This document shows, piece by piece, positions 14,261-20,795 of a DNA stretch of 32,375 bases. The stretch spans positions 113,233 through 145,607 of the forward strand of contig CANQJH010000001.1 in assembly GCA_947624195.1 (NCBI GenBank), in the 5' to 3' direction. Position 1 is the stretch's first letter. Every line of letters begins with the position of its first letter. The notes under the pieces are model-generated. The model was not told where the DNA came from. It saw only the letters and a list, made by a program, of their open reading frames with translations, and ran no database searches. The DNA comes from an uncultured Clostridia bacterium (lineage in GTDB: Bacteria > Bacillota > Clostridia > TANB77 > CAG-508). Position numbers and translations under genes: made by a program.

Positions 14261-15316
14261 CTAATTTACAGTCCACTCTCCACTCTTTTTGCTATTTTTT
14301 CGTTCTATTAATCCTTTTTTTTGCATCTCTGACATATACGCTTTAACTGTTCTTAAAGATTTATTTATTTGAATTGCTATGTTCTCTTGTGTTATTGTTG
14401 GTGTAGTTTTTAATATATTTATAATTGCCTGTTCTTCTAAAGTATAATTTTTGTACTTTAAATTATCATTATTTGAATTTTTAATATTATCTATATGTGT
14501 GTATCTATTTTTTAGTTCATATTTGGTATTTGTTAATAAATTATAAAAAAACTTCTCTAAAAATGTATTATCTTCAAATACATTTTTTTCAAAATTATTG
14601 TAGTTAGCTCTTACTAGTGAATTTCTAAAATACCATGAATTTTCTGCAAATACTTCATCATTTATATTAAATCCAAAAGTTTTCAAATACTTTATTATAA
14701 AAACGGCTGTCGTTCGTGTATTTCCTTCGCAAAATGGATGTACCTGCCAAATATTTGATGTGAATTTGCATATATGTTTTATAGATTCATCTAAACTTAA
14801 GGCTTTATATGAAAAGTTTTTTTCTTGATTAAAATCATATTCTAAAGTTTCTTTTATTGTTTCAAATGGTGCATATGTTACTGTATCTCCATTTAACACC
14901 CACTCTTTTTTAGTAAAATTATAATCTCTATAGATACCAGCCCCCTCAAATATATCTTGGAATAATTTTTTATGAATATTTAATAATTCAGTTGGTGAAA
15001 AGTTAAATGCCTTTTCGCTTAAAATCTCAGTTATTCTTACAGAAACTTTGTCTGCTTCTTCGTTTTCTTTTTCGAAATTCTTTCTACTAGTTTGAACTTC
15101 ATAATATTCATCTATTCTTTCTTTTACTTCCTCAATATCTATATTGCCTTCAATATGTTCTTTGGCAGTTTCTATTAAATATTTTGATGGTTTTAATCCA
15201 TCCACATCCTGCAAACCAATTGCTGTTTCCCAAGTTTTAGTTTTCTCTACTTTATTTGGTTCGCCTTGCTTAATATATTCTGATAATTCTAAACTCCAAT
15301 CTTTTTTCTTATCCAT
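14261..15316 (-). CDS. Fic-family protein with C-terminal winged helix
   Basis: A 351-residue Fic protein, expected to transfer AMP or a related nucleotide onto a hydroxyl side chain of a target protein. An N-terminal helical segment (SKYLIETAKEHIEGNIDIEEVKERI, about 38-66, seen in many solo Fic proteins and similar to the VbhA-type antitoxin helix) is followed by the Fic core. The core includes LNIHKKLFQDIFEGAGIYRDY and the catalytic loop HPFCEGNTR (about residues 191-199), which keeps the His, Gly, Asn and Arg. The C-terminal ~60 residues form a winged-helix DNA-binding domain (ITQENIAIQINKSLRTVKAYMSEMQKKGLIERK). That domain and the large palindrome at its promoter suggest autoregulation. 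I do not see a clean (S/T)xxxE(G/N) inhibitory motif. Confidence 0.9.
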   Translation of the reverse strand: MDKKKDWSLELSEYIKQGEPNKVEKTKTWETAIGLQDVDGLKPSKYLIETAKEHIEGNIDIEEVKERIDEYYEVQTSRKNFEKENEEADKVSVRITEILSEKAFNFSPTELLNIHKKLFQDIFEGAGIYRDYNFTKKEWVLNGDTVTYAPFETIKETLEYDFNQEKNFSYKALSLDESIKHICKFTSNIWQVHPFCEGNTRTTAVFIIKYLKTFGFNINDEVFAENSWYFRNSLVRANYNNFEKNVFEDNTFLEKFFYNLLTNTKYELKNRYTHIDNIKNSNNDNLKYKNYTLEEQAIINILKTTPTITQENIAIQINKSLRTVKAYMSEMQKKGLIERKNSKKSGEWTVN

Positions 15317-15336
15317 TAGAAATACCTCCCATAGAT

Positions 15337-15365
15337 ATTATAACAATTAATTAATATAAAATCAA
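15337..15365 (-). promoter_or_regulatory. Predicted sigma-A promoter of fic
   Basis: TTGATT (15360-15365) and TATAAT (15337-15342) on the minus strand with a 17-bp spacer. The -35 box touches the left edge of the 16-bp palindrome. Confidence 0.65.
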
Positions 15366-15398
15366 CATTTAAAGTGCAATTTTTGCACTTTAAATGTT
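15364..15398. promoter_or_regulatory. Perfect 16-bp-arm palindrome at the fic promoter, probable operator
   Basis: Arms aacatttaaagtgcaa (15364-15379) and ttgcactttaaatgtt (15383-15398) with a 3-bp centre. A further half-site, ttgcacttta, stands at 15404-15413. No T-run follows on the minus strand, so an operator is likelier than a terminator. The natural candidate for binding is the winged-helix end of the Fic protein itself (inference). Confidence 0.65.
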
Positions 15399-15471
15399 AG
15401 AAATTGCACTTTATTTGTTCAATCTAAAAACATTATAATCATTGAAATTGTAATGTGTTGCTATTCTATTT

Positions 15472-16140
15472 CTAAGTTTTTTTTATTAAAATATGATAAT
15501 GATATGATTCTTTTGTAGAATTTTGTTTTTCATAATAATCAATCTCTTGATGTATATTAATTATTTTGAAATTACTAAATAACTGTTTTGCTAAATTGTA
15601 ATCAACATAAAAATGTGGAACTTTATATTCTGGTCCTTTTTCCATTCTTAACCTTGTATTTTCATCAATTAAAGGCCAATTTTTTTGTTTAAATGCCTCT
15701 GTATCTTTTGAACCTAATGTCAAATAACATTCTCCATCATGTTTCATTACTCTATCTAATTCACTTATTATCTGCTTTATTCCCTCTGTATCAGTGTGTG
15801 AAATAACATTTCTGCAATAAATACAATCGAATTGTTGATCATTATAGGGTAGGTTAAGCATATCTCCAATTTTATAATCAAATTTTAAATTTTCTTTTGT
15901 AGCCCATTCTTTAGTTCTTGTTATAGCTTCTTCACTAATATCAAAACAATTAACATTAAATTCATTTTTTCCAAATAAAATCGAATGTCTACCTAATCCA
16001 CATCCTAAATCCAGAAAATATCTTTTATTTTGTGATTTCCACCTATTTAATAAATAGTACGATTCTATACTTGGATTTTTCCAAATTTTCTCATTTTCAT
16101 CCTTAACGATTTTCCAATTCCAACCTTTTGATTCTATCAT
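15472..16140 (-). CDS. Class I SAM-dependent methyltransferase
   Basis: A 222-residue methyltransferase with the SAM-binding motif I FLDLGCGLGRHSILF (about residues 42-56), motif II acidic strand NCFDIS, the DMLNLPY loop and motif IV-like FDCIYCRNVISHT. This is the Methyltransf_11/25-type Rossmann fold. The substrate is unknown; small-molecule or tellurite-type relatives are common. It lies 43 nt downstream of the HIT gene, with TTGTAAAGGAG in its leader, the same leader block found before the deaminase gene and the gene at 17971-18864. Confidence 0.88.
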   Translation of the reverse strand: MIESKGWNWKIVKDENEKIWKNPSIESYYLLNRWKSQNKRYFLDLGCGLGRHSILFGKNEFNVNCFDISEEAITRTKEWATKENLKFDYKIGDMLNLPYNDQQFDCIYCRNVISHTDTEGIKQIISELDRVMKHDGECYLTLGSKDTEAFKQKNWPLIDENTRLRMEKGPEYKVPHFYVDYNLAKQLFSNFKIINIHQEIDYYEKQNSTKESYHYHILIKKT

Positions 16141-16183
16141 ATTTTTCTCCTTTACAATTTATTTAATTATTTTTTACTATTAT

Positions 16184-16702
16184 TTATTTAGCTAAAACGG
16201 ATAACCTTTGCTTCATTTGTTGAAGTTTTTCTTTATCTTCTTTATATTCAAATCGTGGCTTTACAAAATTTTTTGAGCCTCTCTTTTCAAATGAGTATCT
16301 AGGAATTAATTGTATATGGAAATGATTCATTGGTCCATCACACATTGTACATAAATATACACTTTCTGCCTCATAAATTTCTTTCAAAGCTTTCATAACT
16401 TCTTTTGCTAATATAAATATTTCTTTGCAAATTATATCATCAATTTCCATCATATCCTTATAGTGTTTTTTTGTACTTATAACTGTATGTCCATCTGACC
16501 TTGGATTTTCAACAAAAAAGCACTCAAATTTATCATTTTCATAAATCATTTTGTCTGTTTTATCTCCATATAAAATATGGTCGTTCTCTTTATCAAAACA
16601 AGTAGGACATATTCCTGAATCCACAATGTCTGCTACTGTGACCATTTTATTTTTAATAAGATTTATTATTTCTTCATTTTTCAATTGTTTTAAATTATCC
16701 AT
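16184..16702 (-). CDS. HIT-family hydrolase/transferase
   Basis: A 172-residue histidine-triad superfamily protein. The active-site run is NHFHIQLIPRY, i.e. HxHxQ rather than HxHxH. The third His is replaced by Gln, as in the GalT-like branch and several bacterial HIT proteins. Near the N-terminus GICPTCFDKEN gives a possible zinc ligand pair (CxxC). NPRSDGHTVISTKKHY corresponds to the conserved P-x-x-GH-x-x-(I/V) strand. It is likely a nucleotide phosphoramidase, hydrolase or transferase on NMP conjugates. The ATG has AAGGAAA upstream. The remnant of a GNAT gene lies directly before it. Confidence 0.85.
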   Translation of the reverse strand: MDNLKQLKNEEIINLIKNKMVTVADIVDSGICPTCFDKENDHILYGDKTDKMIYENDKFECFFVENPRSDGHTVISTKKHYKDMMEIDDIICKEIFILAKEVMKALKEIYEAESVYLCTMCDGPMNHFHIQLIPRYSFEKRGSKNFVKPRFEYKEDKEKLQQMKQRLSVLAK

Positions 16703-16720
16703 TTTTTGATTTCCTTATAT

Positions 16721-16823
16721 TATTTTACTTTTATTTTTTTATCCATAAATACATCCCAGTTATAACGTCAGGTTTATATTTGAACCCAGCTTTTTTATAG
16801 AATTCTTCATTTCCTGCAGTTGG
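16721..16823 (-). pseudogene. 3'-end remnant of a second GNAT gene
   Basis: Positions 16721-16823 match 12881-12983, the end of the intact GNAT gene, with 7 substitutions in 103 bp. It encodes the same last 30 residues (PTAGNEEFYKKAGFKYK...LWIKK, stop at 16731-16733). Every coding difference is synonymous. It has no start and no N-terminal part, and it abuts the end of the Nudix gene. Confidence 0.9.
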
Positions 16824-16837
16824 AAATTTCTTACCTT

Positions 16838-17263
16838 TTAATATTTATCAATTCCAGTCCCGTTTTTTAAGTATATTTTTATTTGCCTTATGATGTGAGG
16901 TATGTTATAGTTTCCCGCGAACTTGGAATTGTCAAGCAATTTATCGTCTATAGTTACCCACTCTAATTTATTTTTTTCTTCTACCAAATTTACTTCATTT
17001 TTTAAAATCCCATAATAAACTTGTATATTATTTTCATATTTTAAATAATTCAAATCCATAAAATGATCTAAAACTATGTCTTTATTGGATATTCCTGTTT
17101 CTTCAAATAATTCTCTGTATGCAGCTTCATCATTAGTTTCATCCTTCTCTACCTTACCACCTACAAAGTTATATAGTCCTTTATATGGTTCTTTCGCTCT
17201 TATACAAAATAATACTTTTTCTAAATCATTATCAAATACCACTATTAAATTTAGTTTTCGCAT
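16838..17263 (-). CDS. Nudix hydrolase (MutT-like)
   Basis: A 141-residue Nudix enzyme. The box GGKVEKDE-7 residues-RELFEETGI (about residues 35-57) fits Gx5Ex7REUxEExGU exactly. The N-terminal RKLNLIVVFDNDLEKVLFCIR strand pattern is MutT-like, suggesting hydrolysis of a nucleoside diphosphate-X substrate such as a damaged dNTP. The upstream in-frame ATG (17276-17278) overlaps the ribosome site GAAGGGG, so the ATG at 17261-17263 is used. It is bracketed by broken pieces of the neighbouring gene families: an ASCH fragment upstream and a GNAT fragment downstream. This suggests it replaced the middle of an older ASCH-GNAT pair. Confidence 0.9.
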   Translation of the reverse strand: MRKLNLIVVFDNDLEKVLFCIRAKEPYKGLYNFVGGKVEKDETNDEAAYRELFEETGISNKDIVLDHFMDLNYLKYENNIQVYYGILKNEVNLVEEKNKLEWVTIDDKLLDNSKFAGNYNIPHIIRQIKIYLKNGTGIDKY

Positions 17264-17317
17264 ATATAACCCCTTCATTATTATTGATTTCTAAAATCCT
17301 TATTTAACTTCTTTTCT

Positions 17318-17812
17318 TCATCTTGTGTATAATATTGATGCATTGCTATCGCTTTGATTTACCATTGATTCATATTTGTCAATATGCCATGGTATAGTTC
17401 CTTTAACATTTTTATAATCAACACTAATAAAGAAAATAATAATACCCTTTTTAAATTTCTTAATATCTTCTTTTTCCATCTTAAATTTAGAAATTTTCAA
17501 AATACTTATAAATGACATTATTAGCACTGATAATATTAACATAATTGATATAGCAAGAAGCTTATATGATAACTCATTTGTTACTTTACAAAAATTGTCC
17601 ATATCTGACAAAGAAAATTGTAATTCAGCTTGTATCCTGTAAGTACCATTTTCAAAAATATTCTCAGCTATTCTATAAATTGAAAAAGGAATAAGACTTA
17701 ATACTATATACAATATTTGATATATTAACATCAATTTTTTCTCTGAAGCACTAGACATATTTGTTGTAAAGTCATCTAATAAACTATGATTTATATCATT
17801 TTTATTACTCAT
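17318..17812 (-). CDS. Two-TM membrane protein of unknown function, tail altered by an ASCH remnant
   Basis: A 164-residue protein. An N-terminal soluble segment is followed by two hydrophobic helices (about residues 27-47 and 79-106), the second followed by a basic stretch KISKFKMEKEDIKKFKKG, then IIIFFISVDYKNVKG. I do not recognise the family. The final codons (about NASILYTR and the stop) are read out of frame from the 25-bp fragment of the ASCH gene, so the natural C-terminus was probably replaced at a recombination junction. It has its own predicted promoter in palindrome copy 3, about 80 bp upstream. The gene may be a partial, still-transcribed relic. Confidence 0.55.
   Translation of the reverse strand: MSNKNDINHSLLDDFTTNMSSASEKKLMLIYQILYIVLSLIPFSIYRIAENIFENGTYRIQAELQFSLSDMDNFCKVTNELSYKLLAISIMLILSVLIMSFISILKISKFKMEKEDIKKFKKGIIIFFISVDYKNVKGTIPWHIDKYESMVNQSDSNASILYTR
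17322..17346. repeat. 25-bp fragment of the ASCH gene
   Basis: A 25-bp string (core gtataatattgatgcattgc) identical to the interior of the ASCH gene near 13384-13408 and in the same orientation. It lies upstream of the Nudix gene just as ASCH lies upstream of GNAT. Confidence 0.8.
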
Positions 17813-17893
17813 TATATTTAACCTTTCAATATTTCAAATTATTTCTTAAAAAGATTTTATTTTTTCAATTTAGATTAAACTTTTTACAATAGA

Positions 17894-17937
17894 AGTATAT
17901 CAAATAAGCAAGTAATTGTAAATAATCACTTGCTTAT
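17894..17937 (-). promoter_or_regulatory. Palindromic terminator-promoter repeat (copy 3)
   Basis: Stem arms 17904-17917 and 17924-17937 (ataagcaagtaatt / aatcacttgcttat, one mismatch). On the minus strand TTTACA (17917-17922) and TATACT (17894-17899) are 17 bp apart. It follows the gene ending at 17971 and precedes the membrane-protein gene starting at 17812. Confidence 0.7.
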
Positions 17938-17970
17938 CTCCTGATTTTATAAATTTGCAAAACTAATATA

Positions 17971-18864
17971 TCACAATTCTATCCAGTAACGTATGTTATC
18001 AGGTAATATATTTTTTCTTTTTAATATAAAATCTTCAATATCTCTTTTTTCAATAATCTCAATTTTATCTGTATTAGGCACTCCACCATATTCACCACAA
18101 GCTGAAAACAAAAATATTTTATATTTATCATTCAAATAATCTTTATAATTCAATGGTGTATTTCCTGATTTTACTTGAACTGCAGCTCTTTCATTTTTTT
18201 CATTTACCATAGTAAATTCATATTTCTTAGTTGCTTTCTTTTTAGAGGTAATATATACTTTATAATTTTTCTCAAATTGTAAATATAATCCTATTATCTC
18301 CTCTATTTCTTGGTCTGAAAATAATAGCCAAAAATCTTTTTTCAAATTTACTTTATAATATTCTTCTTTTGATACCTTATTAAAAATCAATTTACTTATA
18401 TTTTCTATCGTTCTTTCTTTATTATCTCCTATATGTCTTAATGTTAATCCACTGCCAAAAAATGAAGAAACAACTTTGCCTGGGATATTTTCAATTTCTC
18501 CGACTTTATGATATTCACAATTTCTTGTATTACATACATCAAACTCATTAGACAAATGTCCATATTTGTCATCTAATATTCTTCCTATGTAATACGAATG
18601 CTCCCCTAATGCCCACACTAAATCATCTTTTTCTAAATTTTTCAAGTTTTTCATATTAGTTTTAAAGCCATTGTCTTTATAAATTTTACTGCCTTGTATT
18701 ATTGCTTCATCTATTGTTTTAGGATACCCTGGTATTGCCCATCCTAAACCAACAATTTTCTTTTCTCTACAAAATTCAAATACTTTGCTTTGTTTCATCT
18801 TTCCAGATTGAACAACACCAGTATTAAATTTAGCTCTCCATATACTTATATCTTTTTCAACCAT
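17971..18864 (-). CDS. Putative nuclease: PUA/EVE-like N-terminus and PD-(D/E)XK-like C-terminus
   Basis: A 297-residue protein. The N-terminal half (IWRAKFNTGVVQSGKMK, FCREKKIVGLGWAIPG, DDLVWALGEHSYYIGRI) resembles the PUA-like/EVE-type modules that precede nuclease domains in modification-dependent restriction enzymes. The C-terminal half has a compact alpha/beta pattern with YEFTMVNEKNERAAVQVKSGNTPLNY (about residues 215-240), where the Q-V-K could be the (E/Q)xK of a PD-(D/E)XK site. That suggests recognition of modified DNA, but I cannot prove it by eye. Its promoter (18904-18932) sits inside the end of the fragment at 18922. The leader TAATTTGTAAAGGAGA is identical to that of the deaminase gene. 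Confidence 0.55.
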   Translation of the reverse strand: MVEKDISIWRAKFNTGVVQSGKMKQSKVFEFCREKKIVGLGWAIPGYPKTIDEAIIQGSKIYKDNGFKTNMKNLKNLEKDDLVWALGEHSYYIGRILDDKYGHLSNEFDVCNTRNCEYHKVGEIENIPGKVVSSFFGSGLTLRHIGDNKERTIENISKLIFNKVSKEEYYKVNLKKDFWLLFSDQEIEEIIGLYLQFEKNYKVYITSKKKATKKYEFTMVNEKNERAAVQVKSGNTPLNYKDYLNDKYKIFLFSACGEYGGVPNTDKIEIIEKRDIEDFILKRKNILPDNIRYWIEL

Positions 18865-18903
18865 TATACATTCTCCTTTACAAATTATGATTTATCTAAT
18901 TAA

Positions 18904-18932
18904 AGTATAACAAAAAAATATTTAATCTTCAA
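18904..18932 (-). promoter_or_regulatory. Promoter of the putative nuclease gene, palindrome-less relative of the repeat
   Basis: TTGAAG (18927-18932) and TATACT (18904-18909) with 17 bp between. TTTTTTGTTATACTTTA and the following leader match palindrome copies 2 and 4/5, but the stem is missing. Confidence 0.6.
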
Positions 18933-19101
18933 TACCTATTCCTGAATGATGTATATCTTTTGTATCTGGTCTTGCTGAACCCGTTAATATATATTTTCCT
19001 CTATATCTGATTTTGTATTTTTTTATATAGTTTACCCTCTTAAAATTGAAAATAATATTTATTTGTTTACTTTGATGAACATATATCTTTTGACCAAGAA
19101 C
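18922..19101 (-). pseudogene. 59-codon open frame after the AAA+ gene, probable C-terminal remnant
   Basis: Directly after the AAA+ stop codon and in the same frame there are 59 sense codons, starting VLGQKIYVHQSKQ and ending TGSARPDTKDIHHSGIGIED, then TAA at 18922-18924. There is no start codon with a ribosome site. Composition looks protein-like (no low-complexity runs). It may be the tail of a gene whose front was lost when the AAA+ gene was joined here. I do not recognise it. Confidence 0.45.
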
Positions 19102-20688
19102 TTAAATTGAAAAACCTATCTTAGCTACTTTTTTATCATTTTCTTTAAATTTTGCAAGAACTTTCTCAATATCACATTTTTTTATTAAGTTTATATTCTC
19201 ATTTCTATTTGTATTAACTCTATATGCCTGTTCTATTTTAACCTTTTCGTAAACATTTCTTACATATCTTGCATTTGAAAAATTTTCATTATTTTTTGCG
19301 TACATAAAATGTTCTATCAAATAATTTTTTACATTACTAGAAATTTTGTATTTATCTTTCTTACAAAGATTTTTGAAAATATCATACAATGCTTCTGCTG
19401 AATAATCTGGAAAATTTATTATAAATTGAATTCTGCTTTCAAACCCTGGATTTACTTTCAACATATGTCTCATTTCATTTGTATAACCTGCAAGTACTAC
19501 ACAAAGGTTTTCTCTATGGTCTTCCATTCCTTTTAGCAGAGTTGCTATACATTCTGCTCCAAAGTCTCTACCACCTTCATCTTGAATATAAGATGCAATA
19601 GAATAAGCTTCATCTATAAACAATATTCCTCCCAAAGATTTCTCAATCATTTCTTGTGTCATAGGAGCAGTATGTCCAACATATTTTCCAATAAGGTCAC
19701 ATCTTTGTGCTTCTACAAAAACTTTTTTATCAGATAGAATTTGTTCTTCTGCAAAAATTTTTCCAACTATTCTTGCTACTGTTGTTTTTCCTGTTCCAGG
19801 ATTTCCATTAAAACACATATGTAACATTGGCATGTTATTTCTTTTTTTACTATTTTTTACAAAGCTTATAACTTTTTTTATTTGTTCTTTTACTTCATCT
19901 AACCCAATAAGTTCATCTAGTTCTTGCATACCTGTTTTTTCTATATTTTTTTTCTTATTATTTTCTAATCTTTCACTCTTTTTTAAAATTTTTATAGCAC
20001 TTTTTTCATTATTTATTTTACAATTTACTAATAAATTAATTAATTTATTTTTTACTAAGTAATATGGGTTATCAGCCAATTCCCTTACAATTTCTTCATT
20101 GTACGTTAGTTCATTTGAGTCCATAAATTTCTTTATATATATTTCTTTTTCCTCTTTAGTAATAGTTTCTATTTTCATTGACCAAGAAAAACACTCTGTT
20201 AATACTGCATTAACTTCACCTTCTCTGTATTCATCTTCTAATATAATAAATGCTTTTGTTGGCATTTGATTTATCATAACTTTTACTTCTTCTTTTATCC
20301 TTTTAGGGCTTCTTCTCAATTCTACTAAATCAATGACTATAAGACCTTCCTTTATATCATTATTAGTTTTTGATTCCTTCTTTCTTGTATTATATCTAAA
20401 TTCATCTGGATCAAAATATAGAATATCTGGATTAGGTATTATACCATTTTTATAATATACTTCTGCAATAACAGATATTAGTTCTTCATAAAGATTGTAG
20501 CTAGAAGTATTTCTAATAATTATATTATAATTTTCAAATTCTATATTACATCTATATTTTTGCATTACTTTATGATATTTTATAATGTCTCTTAATATCA
20601 CTTTATTTTTACTTAATCCAATAGTATCATCTAATTTACTTAATATTTTTTCATTTTCGTCATCTAATAATTCTTCATTTAATTTCAT
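19102..20688 (-). CDS. CbxX/SpoVK-type AAA+ ATPase
   Basis: A 528-residue protein with an N-terminal region of about 255 residues of unknown fold. A CbxX/CfqX-class AAA+ module follows: LDELIGLDEVKEQIKKVI, Walker A GNPGTGKTT (about 294-302), KYVGHTAPMTQ pore-side segment, Walker B GGILFIDEAYS (about 346-356), sensor-1 region CVVLAGYTNEM, arginine-finger region NPGFESRI, and the C-terminal lid with NARYVRNVYEKV. Relatives include RuBisCO activase CbbX, SpoVK and type VII EccA, all of which remodel protein complexes. It has its own promoter bearing the GTGACC motif shared with the other module genes. It is therefore probably the remodelling ATPase of that module (inference). Start supported by AAAGGGG. 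Confidence 0.88.
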   Translation of the reverse strand: MKLNEELLDDENEKILSKLDDTIGLSKNKVILRDIIKYHKVMQKYRCNIEFENYNIIIRNTSSYNLYEELISVIAEVYYKNGIIPNPDILYFDPDEFRYNTRKKESKTNNDIKEGLIVIDLVELRRSPKRIKEEVKVMINQMPTKAFIILEDEYREGEVNAVLTECFSWSMKIETITKEEKEIYIKKFMDSNELTYNEEIVRELADNPYYLVKNKLINLLVNCKINNEKSAIKILKKSERLENNKKKNIEKTGMQELDELIGLDEVKEQIKKVISFVKNSKKRNNMPMLHMCFNGNPGTGKTTVARIVGKIFAEEQILSDKKVFVEAQRCDLIGKYVGHTAPMTQEMIEKSLGGILFIDEAYSIASYIQDEGGRDFGAECIATLLKGMEDHRENLCVVLAGYTNEMRHMLKVNPGFESRIQFIINFPDYSAEALYDIFKNLCKKDKYKISSNVKNYLIEHFMYAKNNENFSNARYVRNVYEKVKIEQAYRVNTNRNENINLIKKCDIEKVLAKFKENDKKVAKIGFSI

Positions 20689-20716
20689 ATATAAACCCCT
20701 TTCTTAATACAAATAT

Positions 20717-20774
20717 ATTATACTGCGAAAAAATGGAATTTGGAAAGTTATATGGTCACGTATTGTAGTGATAC
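20717..20774 (-). promoter_or_regulatory. AAA+ gene promoter with shared operator (site 1)
   Basis: -10 TATAAT (20717-20722) with a weak -35 (TTCCAA at 17 bp or TTTCCA at 18 bp). The 21-bp motif at 20754-20774 (GTATCACTAC-5 bp-GTGACC with one extra base group between) ends 7-8 bp upstream of the -35. A weak -35 with a motif just upstream suits activation. The same motif is at 23534-23554 and 27915-27935. Confidence 0.65.
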
Positions 20775-20795
20775 TTTACTAAATTTTTATATGTT

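Noticed and set aside
16636-16650. Extra GTGACC match near the HIT gene
   Set aside because: It is within the HIT coding sequence, on the plus strand, without the other half of the motif or a promoter.
12400-18864. True integron cassette array with attC sites
   Set aside because: The repeats do not show GTTRRRY/RYYYAAC core sites, genes carry their own promoters and no integron integrase is in the window.
18922-19102. Programmed stop-codon readthrough of the AAA+ gene
   Set aside because: The stop is TAA, the least leaky codon, with no obvious stimulatory structure; the AAA+ domain is complete before it.
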